From contig NZ_CP064936.1 of assembly GCF_016117655.1 (NCBI RefSeq), positions 558,001 to 622,000 of the forward strand: DNA of 64,000 nucleotides, read 5' to 3'. The DNA comes from Treponema peruense. Its GTDB lineage: Bacteria; Spirochaetota; Spirochaetia; Treponematales; Treponemataceae. Below are positions 15,856 to 24,806 of the stretch, piece by piece. The first letter of the stretch is position 1, and each line of letters opens with the position of its first letter. Below the pieces are notes generated by a model. That model saw nothing but the letters and a program-made list of their open reading frames with translations, was not told where the DNA came from and did no database searches. Position numbers and translations under genes: made by a program.

Positions 15856-16656
15856 ATGAAGCAGACTACCCGGACAGAACGGCTTGACAAAATACTTTCA
15901 AACAGCGGCTTTGGAACAAGAAAAGACGTAAAGCGCCTTGTACGCAGCGGTGAAGTTCTTGTCAACGGCGAACCTGTTAAAAATCCTGAATTCCATGTTT
16001 CAATAGAAAAAGACACTCTTTGTGTTGAAGGCGTGGATGTTAAGATCAAGTGGCATGCATATTTTATGCTCAACAAGCCTGCCGGATACATCTGTTCAAC
16101 AAAATCGGGCGCGTATCCCACGGTTTTTGATCTTCTTGACGAAAGTGATCGCCGTACATATCTTGGCGGTGATCTTGGAACTATTGGCCGTCTTGATGCA
16201 GATACAGAAGGACTTTTGATTATTACAAGTGACGGCGATTTGAATCACAGGCTTACTTCACCAAAGTGGCGTGTTCCAAAGACTTATCTTGTTCACCTTG
16301 CAAATGAAGTTGATGAACAGGAACGTGAATCTTATGTAGCCGACCTTGCACGCGGTGTTCATATAGAGGCAGAAGCCAATGCAGAAGCCGTTGACTGTCT
16401 GCCCGCTCAACTTGAATGGTGTGATGTACAGGAGAATGACAAAACTGCGGCGGCTGTTTGTAAAATTACTGTTTATGAAGGAAAGTTTCACGAAGTAAAA
16501 AGGCTGTTTGCCGCTTTGGGAAACGAAGTTACATATCTTAAAAGAATAAGAATGAACAGACTTTTTCTTGATGAGTCTCTGGCGTGCGGTCAGTACCGTG
16601 AACTCACAAAAGAAGAATTTGATTTGCTAAGTACACTTAACGATGAGGGAGTATAA
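15856..16656 (+). CDS. rRNA pseudouridine synthase, RsuA/RluB family
   Basis: 266 residues. An N-terminal S4 RNA-binding domain (RLDKILSNSGFGTRKDVKRL, residues 8-60) precedes the synthase domain. The catalytic motif GRLDADTEGLLI contains the active Asp, and FHEVKRLFAALGNEV with LKRIRM is the conserved C-terminal RsuA/RluB/RluE signature. It isomerises a uridine in 16S or 23S rRNA; which one cannot be told from sequence alone. No Shine-Dalgarno sequence, and a -10 box seven bases upstream, so the mRNA is probably leaderless. Monocistronic, ended by a terminator. Confidence 0.92.
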   Translation: MKQTTRTERLDKILSNSGFGTRKDVKRLVRSGEVLVNGEPVKNPEFHVSIEKDTLCVEGVDVKIKWHAYFMLNKPAGYICSTKSGAYPTVFDLLDESDRRTYLGGDLGTIGRLDADTEGLLIITSDGDLNHRLTSPKWRVPKTYLVHLANEVDEQERESYVADLARGVHIEAEANAEAVDCLPAQLEWCDVQENDKTAAAVCKITVYEGKFHEVKRLFAALGNEVTYLKRIRMNRLFLDESLACGQYRELTKEEFDLLSTLNDEGV

Positions 16657-16687
16657 AAAAATCCGCCGAAATGTCGTCGGCTTTTTT
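16657..16687 (+). terminator. Terminator after rsuA
   Basis: GCCGA (16,665-16,669) pairs with TCGGC (16,677-16,681), A-run before and T-run after. Confidence 0.8.
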
Positions 16688-16690
16688 AAC

Positions 16691-16800
16691 TCAAAGTTCG
16701 CAATTCGAACTTTCTTATTGAACTGCGTTTTTCACTTTGTTGCAAAACGCAATAAAAACATTTTCGACTGTTGAAACAGTCTTCGAATATTTTTATAGGA
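16691..16800 (+). other. fhs leader with three successive small hairpins
   Basis: AAAGTTCG/CGAACTTT (693-700 with 706-713 of this 16-kb block), TGCGTTTT/AAAACGCA (16,724-16,731 with 16,744-16,751) and GACTGTT/AACAGTC (16,766-16,772 with 16,775-16,781). No known riboswitch consensus is recognisable and I cannot find clear promoter hexamers. Confidence 0.5.
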
Positions 16801-16806
16801 GGATTT

Positions 16807-18489
16807 ATGCTGTCGGATATTGAAATTGCACAGAAAAATGTTATGGATGAGATTACCGGGGTTGCAGAAAAACTTAATCTTTCGGCCGGGGATCTTGAAA
16901 CTTACGGTAAATACAAGGCCAAGATTTCTTTTGAAAAGCTCCGCGAACTTCAGAACAAGGCACTGAATCCTTCAGAAAGAGGAAAACTCATTCTTGTTAC
17001 AGCCATGACTCCGACAGCTGCCGGTGAAGGAAAGTCTACTGTAACAATCGCTTTGGGTGACGGTCTCAGGCATATCGGCAAAAAATCTGTTATTGCACTT
17101 CGCGAACCCTCCCTTGGTCCGTGTTTTGGTATAAAGGGCGGTGCATGCGGCGGCGGTTATGCCCAGGTTGTTCCGATGGAAGACATTAACCTTCACTTTA
17201 CCGGCGACATTCATGCAATAACTGCTGCCAACAATCTTATGGCTGCTCTTATAGACAACCATCTTCAGCAGGGAAACGAACTGGGACTTGATCCGCGCAC
17301 AATTTCCTGGAAGCGTTGCGTTGACCTTAACGACCGCGCATTAAGAAACGTAATTGTAGGACTTGGTTCAAGGATTGACGGTGTTCCAAGAGAAAGTCAT
17401 TTTCAGATTTCTGTTGCAAGCGAAATTATGGCAATTGTCTGTCTTTCAAAAACAATTTCTGAACTCAAGGAACGCATTTCTGCAATAACAATCGGCGAAA
17501 CTTACGCAAGGGTTCCTGTTACTTTCGGTCAGCTCAAATGTACCGGAGCGGTTGCGGCTCTTCTGAAAGATGCAATCCGGCCCAATCTTGTACAGACATT
17601 GGAGCATACTCCGGCATTTATTCATGGCGGACCTTTTGCAAATATTGCTCACGGCTGCAATTCTATCAACGCAACACTCTGTGCCCTTGCGACAGGTGAC
17701 TATGTTGTTACCGAGGCAGGCTTTGCAGCTGATCTTGGTGCAGAAAAATTCATGGACATAAAGTGCCGCATGAACGGTATTCACCCCGACGCAGCAGTAA
17801 TTGTAGCAACTGTGCGCGCAATAAAGATGCACGGTGGTGTTGCAAAGGCAGATCTTTCACACGAAAATCTTGAGGCCGTCAAAAAAGGTTTTGCAAACGT
17901 AAGATGCCACATAGAAAACATGAAGAAATTCGGCGTACCTGTTGTAGTTGCCGTAAACAAATTTGTAAGCGATACAGATGCCGAAGTTGCTCTTGTTGAA
18001 CAGCTTGCTTCTGAATGTGACAGTACTGCAGTTCTTTGTGAAGGCTGGGGAAAAGGCGGCGAAGGTGCTGTTGCCCTTGCAAACAAGATTGTAGAACTCT
18101 GCGATTCTGAATGTGACTTCAAAAATATTTATTCACTGGATTCAACCCTTGAAGAAAAAATAGAAACTCTTGCAAAAGAAATTTACCGCGCTGACCGTGT
18201 AGAATTTGAATCAAAGGCACTCAAGAAATTAAAGGCCTACGATGCTGCCGGTTACGGAAAACTTCCTGTCTGCATTGCAAAGACACAGAATTCCATAAGC
18301 CACGACAAGTCACTTCTTGGTGCTCCGAGCGGCTATGTGTTCCCGGTACGTGATGTTCAGCTTTATTCGGGTGCAGGTTTTGTAGTTGCCTTTGCCGGTG
18401 ACATAGTGGATATGCCCGGTCTTCCTAAAGCCCCGTCTGCATTGAACATAGATGTAGACGACAACGGATGCATTTCGGGATTGTTCTAA
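16807..18489 (+). CDS. fhs: Formate--tetrahydrofolate ligase
   Basis: Makes 10-formyltetrahydrofolate from formate, ATP and THF in the cytoplasm. 560 residues, normal for the family. The ATG at 16,807 has AGGAGGA right upstream; an in-frame TTG at 16,771 lies in the leader hairpins and is rejected. The nucleotide-binding loop is TPTAAGEGKSTVTI near residue 65, followed by REPSLGPCFGIKGGACGGGYAQV, diagnostic of Fhs. The last part LYSGAGFVVAFAGDIVDMPGLP is also conserved. Flanked by terminators, so a single-gene transcript, possibly controlled through the hairpin-rich leader. Confidence 0.97.
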   Translation: MLSDIEIAQKNVMDEITGVAEKLNLSAGDLETYGKYKAKISFEKLRELQNKALNPSERGKLILVTAMTPTAAGEGKSTVTIALGDGLRHIGKKSVIALREPSLGPCFGIKGGACGGGYAQVVPMEDINLHFTGDIHAITAANNLMAALIDNHLQQGNELGLDPRTISWKRCVDLNDRALRNVIVGLGSRIDGVPRESHFQISVASEIMAIVCLSKTISELKERISAITIGETYARVPVTFGQLKCTGAVAALLKDAIRPNLVQTLEHTPAFIHGGPFANIAHGCNSINATLCALATGDYVVTEAGFAADLGAEKFMDIKCRMNGIHPDAAVIVATVRAIKMHGGVAKADLSHENLEAVKKGFANVRCHIENMKKFGVPVVVAVNKFVSDTDAEVALVEQLASECDSTAVLCEGWGKGGEGAVALANKIVELCDSECDFKNIYSLDSTLEEKIETLAKEIYRADRVEFESKALKKLKAYDAAGYGKLPVCIAKTQNSISHDKSLLGAPSGYVFPVRDVQLYSGAGFVVAFAGDIVDMPGLPKAPSALNIDVDDNGCISGLF

Positions 18490-18490
18490 T

Positions 18491-18532
18491 GTAAAAAAAA
18501 GTGCCGCTCCGTAAAGAAGCGGCACTTTTTTT
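18491..18532. terminator. Bidirectional terminator between fhs and thrH
   Basis: GTGCCGCT (18,501-18,508) with AGCGGCAC (18,518-18,525), A-run on the left and T-run on the right; serves both convergent genes. Confidence 0.92.
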
Positions 18533-18535
18533 ATG

Positions 18536-19141
18536 CTATTTTTTAAGCTGTTCTTTTATTGCGGCAAGAAGTTCGCTGTAGTTTTCAAATGCCGGAATTG
18601 CAGGGTTGTCGGCCTTGATTTTGTCTGTACTCTTGAACAGAAATCCTGCCTTGCTTGCTTTTATCATTCCAAGATCATTGTAACTGTCGCCGCTTGCAAT
18701 TGTGTCATAACCAATGGACTGCAGAGCCTTAACGGTTGTGAGTTTTGAATTTTCTATGCGCATCTTAAAGCCTGTGATTTCTCCTGAAGGTGCAACTTCG
18801 AGCGAGTTACAGAAAATTGTTGGCATTCCAAGTTTTTTCATAAGAGGGGACGCAAACTGTGTGAAAGTGTCGCTTATTATAATTACCTGGCAGAGTGAGC
18901 GCAGTTCGTCAAGAAATTCCTTTGCTCCGGGCATTGGGTCTATTGTTGCTATTACATCCTGAATCTGTTTGAGACCTAGTCCGTGTTCCTTAAGAATACC
19001 CAGGCGCCAGTTCATGAGCTTGTCGTAATCGGGCTCGTCGCGCGTTGTTCTCTTGAGTTCGGGAATTCCAGAAGCTTGTGCAAATGCAATCCAAATTTCC
19101 GGAACCAAAACGCCTTCCAAATCCAAACATGTAATATACAT
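18536..19141 (-). CDS. thrH: ThrH-type phosphoserine phosphatase / homoserine phosphotransferase
   Basis: 201-residue HAD-family enzyme. Catalytic motif I is CLDLEGVLVPEIW (Asp7, with Glu in place of the usual second Asp, as in ThrH); motif II IISDTF; motif III region with Lys in IENSKL; motif IV SGDSYNDLGMI. ThrH proteins dephosphorylate phosphoserine and can pass the phosphate to homoserine, so it may serve serine or threonine synthesis. GAGG lies eight bases before the ATG. Divergent from cimA. Confidence 0.9.
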   Translation of the reverse strand: MYITCLDLEGVLVPEIWIAFAQASGIPELKRTTRDEPDYDKLMNWRLGILKEHGLGLKQIQDVIATIDPMPGAKEFLDELRSLCQVIIISDTFTQFASPLMKKLGMPTIFCNSLEVAPSGEITGFKMRIENSKLTTVKALQSIGYDTIASGDSYNDLGMIKASKAGFLFKSTDKIKADNPAIPAFENYSELLAAIKEQLKK

Positions 19142-19229
19142 AAAATACCTCTGAATTTAATGATACAAAAAGTTTACCAAAAAAAGCATTTTCTGTACAT
19201 ATTAAGAAGTTTTGCCGGCATTAAGAGAC

Positions 19230-19258
19230 TTAACATTTTGGAACTTTTTTGCTACAAT
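19230..19258 (+). promoter_or_regulatory. Promoter for leaderless cimA mRNA
   Basis: TTAACA (19,230-19,235), 17-bp spacer, TACAAT (19,253-19,258) with TGC extension, six bases to the ATG. Confidence 0.8.
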
Positions 19259-19264
19259 TCCGCC

Positions 19265-20863
19265 ATGGCAAAGAAAATTGAAATTTTGGACTCTACGCTT
19301 AGAGACGGTTCCCAGGGTGAAGGAATAAGTTACTCTGTTCAGGATAAAATTCATATAGTTCAGGCTTTGGACGAACTTGGAATAAAATATATAGAAGCAG
19401 GAAATCCCGGCAGTAATCCAAAGGATATGGAATTTTTTCAGAAAGCCCGCGAACTTAAACTTTCTACTTCTAAAATTGTAGCATTCGGTTCAACCAGAAG
19501 AAAGGACATTGCGTGTTCAGAAGACTCCAATTTACAGAGCCTTCTTTCTGCAGAAACAGAATATGTCGTAATTTTTGGAAAGACATGGGACTTTCAGGCT
19601 ACAGAAATTCTTCACGCTACTCTGGAAGAAAACCTTGATATGATACGCGATACCTGCGCTTATTTAAAAAAACAGGGGCGCAATGTTATTTTTGATGCCG
19701 AACACTTTTTTACAGGATATTCCGCCAATGCAGATTATGCTATGAAAGCGCTCCAAGCGGCGGTTGACGGCGGTGCTTCTGTTCTTTCACTTTGCGAAAC
19801 AAAAGGTGGCTGTATGCTTGACGACTGCGCCCGCATTACACGTGCAGTTACTGAACGTTTTGCAGACAAAGTTACTGTCGGTATTCACACTCACAATGAT
19901 TCCGGTCTTGCTGTTGCAAATTCTCTTGTTGCAGTACAGAACGGCGCCACTCATGTTCAGGGTGTGCTTCTGGGATTCGGCGAGCGTACAGGAAATGCAA
20001 ATCTTTCTACTATTATATCTGATCTTCAGCTTAAGATGGACTGCGAATGTATTCCACCCGAAAATCTAAAATCACTTACACCAATCTGCAAGCGTGTGGC
20101 CGAGATTACAAATATTACCCTTGAGCTGGGAATGCCTTATGTTGGCCAGAATGCTTTTGCACATAAAGCCGGAATGCATATTGACGCAGTGCTTAAAAAT
20201 CCTGTCGCCTACGAACATATTTCTCCCGAAGATGTCGGTAACGAACGCGTGTTCCTTATGAGTGAAGTTGCGGGAAGAAGCATGATTATAGAAAAAATCC
20301 GCAAATTTGATTTTTCCATAACAAAGTCCAGTCCTGTTGTTGCAGAAATTGTCAATGAAGTCAAGGAACTTGAACACCAGGGTTACCAGTTTGAAGGTGC
20401 AGACGGAAGTTTTGAACTGCTTGTGCGCAAGGCTATAGGCAAGTACCAGCCGTTCTTTAATCTTCACTACTACAAGACAAGCAACGAAAAGCCGCTTATG
20501 GAAGAAAATCTTTATTCTCTTGCCCAGCTTAAAATTGATGTCGAAGGAAACATTCAGGTTGCGGCAGGTGAAGGAAACGGTCCTGTTAACGCACTGGATA
20601 ATGCTTTAAGACAGGCACTCCAGTCCTTTTACCCCAGCGTGCGCCAGATTCACCTTACCGACTACAAGGTTCGTGTCCTTGACGGCAAGAGTGCAACTGC
20701 CAGCCGCGTAAGGGTTCTTATAGAAAGTTCTGACGGAACGGACAGCTGGACTACAATTGGTGTTTCCAGCGACCTGGTTGAAGCATCTTGGCTTGCTCTG
20801 GTAGATTCCTTTGAGTATAAGCTCATTAAGGATATAGAAAAAAAATACCAGCGTTTTATTTAA
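19265..20863 (+). CDS. cimA: (R)-citramalate synthase
   Basis: Condenses pyruvate and acetyl-CoA to citramalate, the first step of the threonine-independent route to 2-oxobutyrate and isoleucine. 532 residues. The first motif is LDSTLRDGSQGEGISYSVQDK; metal-binding GIHTHNDSGLAVANS and GFGERTGNANL follow; the C-terminal 150 residues are the LeuA-type allosteric domain. The long form with ERTGNANL and QG(E)G points to the CimA2 group rather than LeuA or homocitrate synthase; substrate is still inferred. Start at 19,265: no ribosome binding site but a good promoter six bases away. leuB follows 140 bases later, fitting one pathway. Confidence 0.88.
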   Translation: MAKKIEILDSTLRDGSQGEGISYSVQDKIHIVQALDELGIKYIEAGNPGSNPKDMEFFQKARELKLSTSKIVAFGSTRRKDIACSEDSNLQSLLSAETEYVVIFGKTWDFQATEILHATLEENLDMIRDTCAYLKKQGRNVIFDAEHFFTGYSANADYAMKALQAAVDGGASVLSLCETKGGCMLDDCARITRAVTERFADKVTVGIHTHNDSGLAVANSLVAVQNGATHVQGVLLGFGERTGNANLSTIISDLQLKMDCECIPPENLKSLTPICKRVAEITNITLELGMPYVGQNAFAHKAGMHIDAVLKNPVAYEHISPEDVGNERVFLMSEVAGRSMIIEKIRKFDFSITKSSPVVAEIVNEVKELEHQGYQFEGADGSFELLVRKAIGKYQPFFNLHYYKTSNEKPLMEENLYSLAQLKIDVEGNIQVAAGEGNGPVNALDNALRQALQSFYPSVRQIHLTDYKVRVLDGKSATASRVRVLIESSDGTDSWTTIGVSSDLVEASWLALVDSFEYKLIKDIEKKYQRFI

Positions 20864-20895
20864 CCTCGTATTGAAAATTTTTCAGGCTGAATTTG

Positions 20896-20935
20896 CCCTC
20901 TCTTTGTAAAACACAAGTACTTTACAAAAAGGGGG
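20896..20935 (+). other. Long hairpin upstream of leuB
   Basis: CCCTCTCTTTGTAAA (20,896-20,910) pairs with TTTACAAAAAGGGGG (20,921-20,935) with one or two mismatches. No T-run follows, so it is not a standard terminator; it may shield the 3' end of the cimA mRNA or regulate leuB. Confidence 0.5.
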
Positions 20936-21002
20936 CGATTCATTATACTACTTTAAAAATACTTAATATTCTTTATTTATACTAAATACAGGAGCTTTTG
21001 TT

Positions 21003-22094
21003 ATGGAAAAGACTATTGCTTTGATTCCAGGAGACGGAATTGGTCCGGATGTTGTTGCAGAAGGTGTAAATGTTCTTAATGCGGTTGCAAAAAAATACGG
21101 ACACAAATTCAACTACAAAAATGTTATTGCCGGCGGTGCAGCCATTGACAAGTGGGGAAAGCCTCTTCCGCAGGACCAGCTTGATATTTGTCTTAACAGC
21201 GACGCTACTCTTCTGGGTGCTGTAGGCGGACCAAAGTGGGACAATGTAGCTCCCGAGATTCGCCCCGAGAAAGCACTTCTTGGACTGCGCGGCGGAATGA
21301 AAGTTTATGCAAACCTGCGCCCCGCTGTTATGTTCAAGCAGCTTAAGGATGCATGTCCTCTTAAGGACGAAATCGTTGGTGAAGGACTTGATATTCTTAT
21401 TGTACGCGAACTTACCGGCGGAATTTATTTTGGCGACAGGGGAACAAGCGCTGACGGAAAAACTGCCTGGGACACAGAAAAATATTCCTGGGAAGAAATT
21501 GAACGCATCGTTCGCATGGGATTTGAGTTTGCAATGAACCGCCAGAAAAAGCTTTGCGTTATTGACAAGGCAAATATCCTTAACTCAAGCCGCCTCTGGA
21601 GAAAAGTTGCAGAAACTGTTCATGCAGAATTCCCCGAAGTTGAACTTTCTTTCCTTTATATAGACAATGCAGCCATGCAGCTTGTACGCAATCCGCGCCA
21701 GTTTGATGTTATTGCAACAAGCAATATGTTCGGCGACATTCTTTCTGATGAAGCCAGCCAGATTACAGGTTCTATCGGAATGCTTGCTTCTGCTTCACTT
21801 GGAGTCGGCGGTCCTGGACTTTACGAACCCATTCACGGTACTGCTCCTGATATTGCAGGAAAAGACCTTGCAAACCCGCTTGCAACAATTCTTTCTGCAG
21901 CAATGCTTTTGCGCTATAGTTTTGGTCTTGAAACAGAAGCAAAGGCTATTGAAAATGCAGTAAATTCTGTTCTTGACGCAGGTTACAGAACAGGCGACAT
22001 TGCAGGTTCAGAACGAGAGGCTGTTAAGGCTGCAGGAAAACTTGTAGGAACAAAGAAGATGGGGCAGCTTGTAGTTGACTTTATCAATGCTTAA
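21003..22094 (+). CDS. leuB: 3-isopropylmalate dehydrogenase (also fits methylmalate oxidation in the citramalate route)
   Basis: NAD-dependent oxidative decarboxylation of 3-isopropylmalate for leucine, and by known overlap of 3-methylmalate made from citramalate. 363 residues. [16 protein letters not shown] at the N-terminus, [13 protein letters not shown], the catalytic Lys-Ala-Asn (DKANIL) and [20 protein letters not shown] with [16 protein letters not shown] are all diagnostic. AGGAG ten bases before ATG. Downstream terminator. The isomerase subunits (leuCD) are not in the window. Confidence 0.95.
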   Translation: MEKTIALIPGDGIGPDVVAEGVNVLNAVAKKYGHKFNYKNVIAGGAAIDKWGKPLPQDQLDICLNSDATLLGAVGGPKWDNVAPEIRPEKALLGLRGGMKVYANLRPAVMFKQLKDACPLKDEIVGEGLDILIVRELTGGIYFGDRGTSADGKTAWDTEKYSWEEIERIVRMGFEFAMNRQKKLCVIDKANILNSSRLWRKVAETVHAEFPEVELSFLYIDNAAMQLVRNPRQFDVIATSNMFGDILSDEASQITGSIGMLASASLGVGGPGLYEPIHGTAPDIAGKDLANPLATILSAAMLLRYSFGLETEAKAIENAVNSVLDAGYRTGDIAGSEREAVKAAGKLVGTKKMGQLVVDFINA

Positions 22095-22156
22095 GGAAGT
22101 TTCTAAAAATTGCAATTCTTAGAGATTGCTCTTAAGTAAAATTACCTTATAAAAAA

Positions 22157-22189
22157 GGCCGCGGAAACTTTCTGCGGTCTTTTTTTTTT
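22157..22189 (+). terminator. Terminator after leuB
   Basis: CCGCGGAA (22,159-22,166) pairs with TTCTGCGG (22,170-22,177) with one G-T pair; nine or more T follow. Confidence 0.9.
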
Positions 22190-22216
22190 GCCTTATAATT
22201 TTTTATGTGGTATAAT
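22188..22216 (+). promoter_or_regulatory. Promoter of the hybrid histidine kinase gene
   Basis: TTGCCT (22,188-22,193), 17-bp spacer, TATAAT (22,211-22,216) with a TGG extension. Predicts a 5' leader of about 115 bases. Confidence 0.75.
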
Positions 22217-22222
22217 AGTTCG

Positions 22223-22337
22223 TTGAAATTGAACGATTGAACAAGTTTCAACTTGCGATTGAGTTCAATTGGTGCGCTTAAGCGCATATGTAAATAAAGG
22301 CAGTTGTGTAGCAACTTAACTTATTCTGGAGATAGTC
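22223..22337 (+). other. Hairpin-rich leader of the hybrid kinase gene
   Basis: Four compact inverted repeats in a row: CAAGTTTCAACTTG, ATTGAGTTCAAT, GCGCTTAAGCGC and AGTTGTGTAGCAACT. No known riboswitch class is recognised. The style resembles the fhs leader. Confidence 0.5.
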
Positions 22338-24806
22338 GTGCAGGTTTCCGCGTCAGTTCACAGCAAATGGAATTCAGTTCTTGCCATGTTTGCAAAAGGA
22401 ATTCATGCCGGGATTTTAAAAATAAATCTTTCTGACTGGACTTTTTCAAAACTCGAAGTTTCGCAGAGCGGCTTTGCTGACAAAAAAATCAATATTGGCT
22501 GGAAAAAATATTTTTCTGTTATGCTGCACCGTGTGTTCAGAATGGACCGCGACAGGTTTTTCAGATACCTTAGTCCTGACTCCCTTTCACTTATGGACGA
22601 AGGCGACCGGAATAAATTTCTTTTCAGAAGATTACGGCCTTTACTTGGCGGCAAGCACGCGTCTGTCTGGTTTTCTTCAGACATAATTATTCACGACGGT
22701 TTTGCTTTTGTTACATTTATGGATATTTCCGAAGAAATGCGACGCAACCATCTTATGGAAAATCGCCGCACTTTTAAGGAAGACGGGTACAAGCGCGCCA
22801 TTGTTTCTGACGCAATCGCAATTTATGAATTCAACCTTACGCAGAATAAAATTATAGGAAGCCCTGTTCAGCGTATTGCAAAGCGTGAGATTCCGCTTAA
22901 GGAAGCACTTGCCCTTTCTGCAAACTGTTCCTATTCTGAATTTATAGAAGCGGTGTGCTGGGACATGTACGGTGCCGAAAAGAAAAAGTTTCTTTCCAAA
23001 ATGAGCAGGACGCATCTTCTGGAATGCTATTCGCGCGGTGAATACGAAACCTGGTTTGACTACTGCAAAACCGGTTATGACGGCACGGAATTCTGGTCGC
23101 GCAATACTGTTATTTTAATGCGTGATGAACTTAACGGGGACATTTGCGGTATTTCTGTTGTAAAAAATATTACCGAGCATTATCACCAGGAAGAAGAAAA
23201 AATTTATCAACTAGAAGTTATCAATGCTCTTACCATGGAATACAGCAATGTGTTTATGGTAAATGTTATTACCGGCAAAATAAGGATTGTACGCCTTAAC
23301 GACAAGTCCGGTTCTTTTTATAACGAAGCGTTCGGCAAGCAGGTGTACGAAGACGCAATTGACATGTACATAGAAACATCTGTTTATGAAAGCGACCGCG
23401 ATATGATGAGGCTTGCGTTTTCCAAAGATAATATAATCAGACAGGTGGGAACGCACGAAACCTTTAGCGTAAATTACAGAACTTTTATTAACGGACAGCT
23501 GTCGTACATGAAGCTTAAGATTGTGCGCATAGGAAATCCTGACGAATACAGCGATGTTCTTTTTGGTTTTATGAATGTTGATGCAGAAACAAAATACGAA
23601 ATGCACCAAAAAAAACTTCTCGAAGAAGCTCTCGCCTCTGCAGAAAACGCAAACAAGGCAAAGTCACGCTTTTTGTCAAACATGAGCCATGACATACGAA
23701 CACCGATGAATGCAATTACAGGCTTTGTAACTCTTGCAGAAAAACATGCCGACAATCCTGTTCTGGTAAAAGAATATCTTGAAAAGTTAAAGTCCGGAAG
23801 CGAACATCTTCTTGGCCTTATCAATGATGTTCTTGATATGTCAAGAATTGAAAGCGGAAAATACTTACTTAATCTTGAACCGAACAATCTGGTTAACATA
23901 ATTGATTTTGTAAACGACGTTGTTCAGCCCCAGGTTCAGAGCAAGAACTTAAGATATGTGTGTTTGGCTTCTGAAATAAGGCAGGGGGATATTATCTGTG
24001 ACAGCCTTCGTTTGCGGCAGATTTTGATAAATCTTCTGGGAAATGCTGTAAAATACACAAAAGCAGGCGGAACAGTTTTTTTCAAGGTTGAACAGCTTGA
24101 ACAGAATAAGGCAGACAGAGCGCTGTTCCGTTTTACTGTAAAGGACACCGGAATCGGAATGTCGCAGGAATACCAGAGTCATTTGTTTGAAGCTTTTGAA
24201 CGCGACCTTAATTCCTACACGCGCAATGTTCAGGGAACGGGACTGGGACTTTCCATTGCAAAGAATCTGATTGATCTTATGAACGGTAAAATTTCTGTTC
24301 AGAGTGAAGAAGGAAAGGGAACGGAATTCAGGATTGAAATTGACTTTAAGCTTGCCGGTTCAAATGATCTTAAGGCTGTACGCGATTTTGAAAATACAGG
24401 CGTTTCTTTTTCTGCACAGGGACTCAGACTTCTTTTGGTTGAAGACAATGAAATAAACAAAGAAATTGCATATGAACTGCTTTCGGATCAGGGCTTTGAA
24501 GTTGAATGTGTTGTAAACGGCGCGCTTGCGGTTGCCAAAGTGACTGACCGGCCGGCTTTCTACTATGATGCTGTTCTTATGGATGTGCAGATGCCTGTAA
24601 TGAACGGTTACGAAGCTACAAAAAGAATACGCGCGCTTTCTGACCAGAAAAAAGCAAGTGTTCCCATAATTGCAATGACGGCAAACGCTTTTGAAGAAGA
24701 CCGCAAAACCGCACTTGAAAGCGGAATGAATACTTTTGTTACAAAACCGTTTGACTTAAAGAAACTTATGGAAACACTGGGCAAAACAATCCGCAGGGTA
24801 AATTAA
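22338..24806 (+). CDS. Soluble hybrid sensor histidine kinase / response regulator
   Basis: 822 residues, GTG start with CTGGAG upstream. There is no signal peptide or membrane segment, so it senses a cytoplasmic signal or works with a partner. Residues 1-420 are PAS-like (for example FRMDRDRFFRYLSP and FWSRNTVILMRDELNGDICGISVVKNI). A short coiled coil leads to the H-box FLSNMSHDIRTPMN with His451. The ATPase domain has N-box LINLLGNAVKYTKAG, G1 DTGIGM and G2 GTGLGLSIAKNL. The C-terminal receiver has acidic VEDNEINKE and phospho-acceptor Asp749 in LMDVQMPVMNG, and Lys in TKPF. No cognate DNA-binding regulator is adjacent. It converges with the MATE gene, the two overlapping by four bases. Confidence 0.93.
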   Translation: MQVSASVHSKWNSVLAMFAKGIHAGILKINLSDWTFSKLEVSQSGFADKKINIGWKKYFSVMLHRVFRMDRDRFFRYLSPDSLSLMDEGDRNKFLFRRLRPLLGGKHASVWFSSDIIIHDGFAFVTFMDISEEMRRNHLMENRRTFKEDGYKRAIVSDAIAIYEFNLTQNKIIGSPVQRIAKREIPLKEALALSANCSYSEFIEAVCWDMYGAEKKKFLSKMSRTHLLECYSRGEYETWFDYCKTGYDGTEFWSRNTVILMRDELNGDICGISVVKNITEHYHQEEEKIYQLEVINALTMEYSNVFMVNVITGKIRIVRLNDKSGSFYNEAFGKQVYEDAIDMYIETSVYESDRDMMRLAFSKDNIIRQVGTHETFSVNYRTFINGQLSYMKLKIVRIGNPDEYSDVLFGFMNVDAETKYEMHQKKLLEEALASAENANKAKSRFLSNMSHDIRTPMNAITGFVTLAEKHADNPVLVKEYLEKLKSGSEHLLGLINDVLDMSRIESGKYLLNLEPNNLVNIIDFVNDVVQPQVQSKNLRYVCLASEIRQGDIICDSLRLRQILINLLGNAVKYTKAGGTVFFKVEQLEQNKADRALFRFTVKDTGIGMSQEYQSHLFEAFERDLNSYTRNVQGTGLGLSIAKNLIDLMNGKISVQSEEGKGTEFRIEIDFKLAGSNDLKAVRDFENTGVSFSAQGLRLLLVEDNEINKEIAYELLSDQGFEVECVVNGALAVAKVTDRPAFYYDAVLMDVQMPVMNGYEATKRIRALSDQKKASVPIIAMTANAFEEDRKTALESGMNTFVTKPFDLKKLMETLGKTIRRVN

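Noticed and set aside
15648-15887. 79-codon gene upstream of rsuA
   Set aside because: It runs through the rsuA promoter and start, lacks a ribosome binding site and has no recognisable product.
16691-16806. Tetrahydrofolate riboswitch upstream of fhs
   Set aside because: The known THF riboswitch consensus is not seen; only simple hairpins are.
20896-20935. Terminator between cimA and leuB
   Set aside because: The hairpin is followed by GATTCATTATAC, not a T-run.
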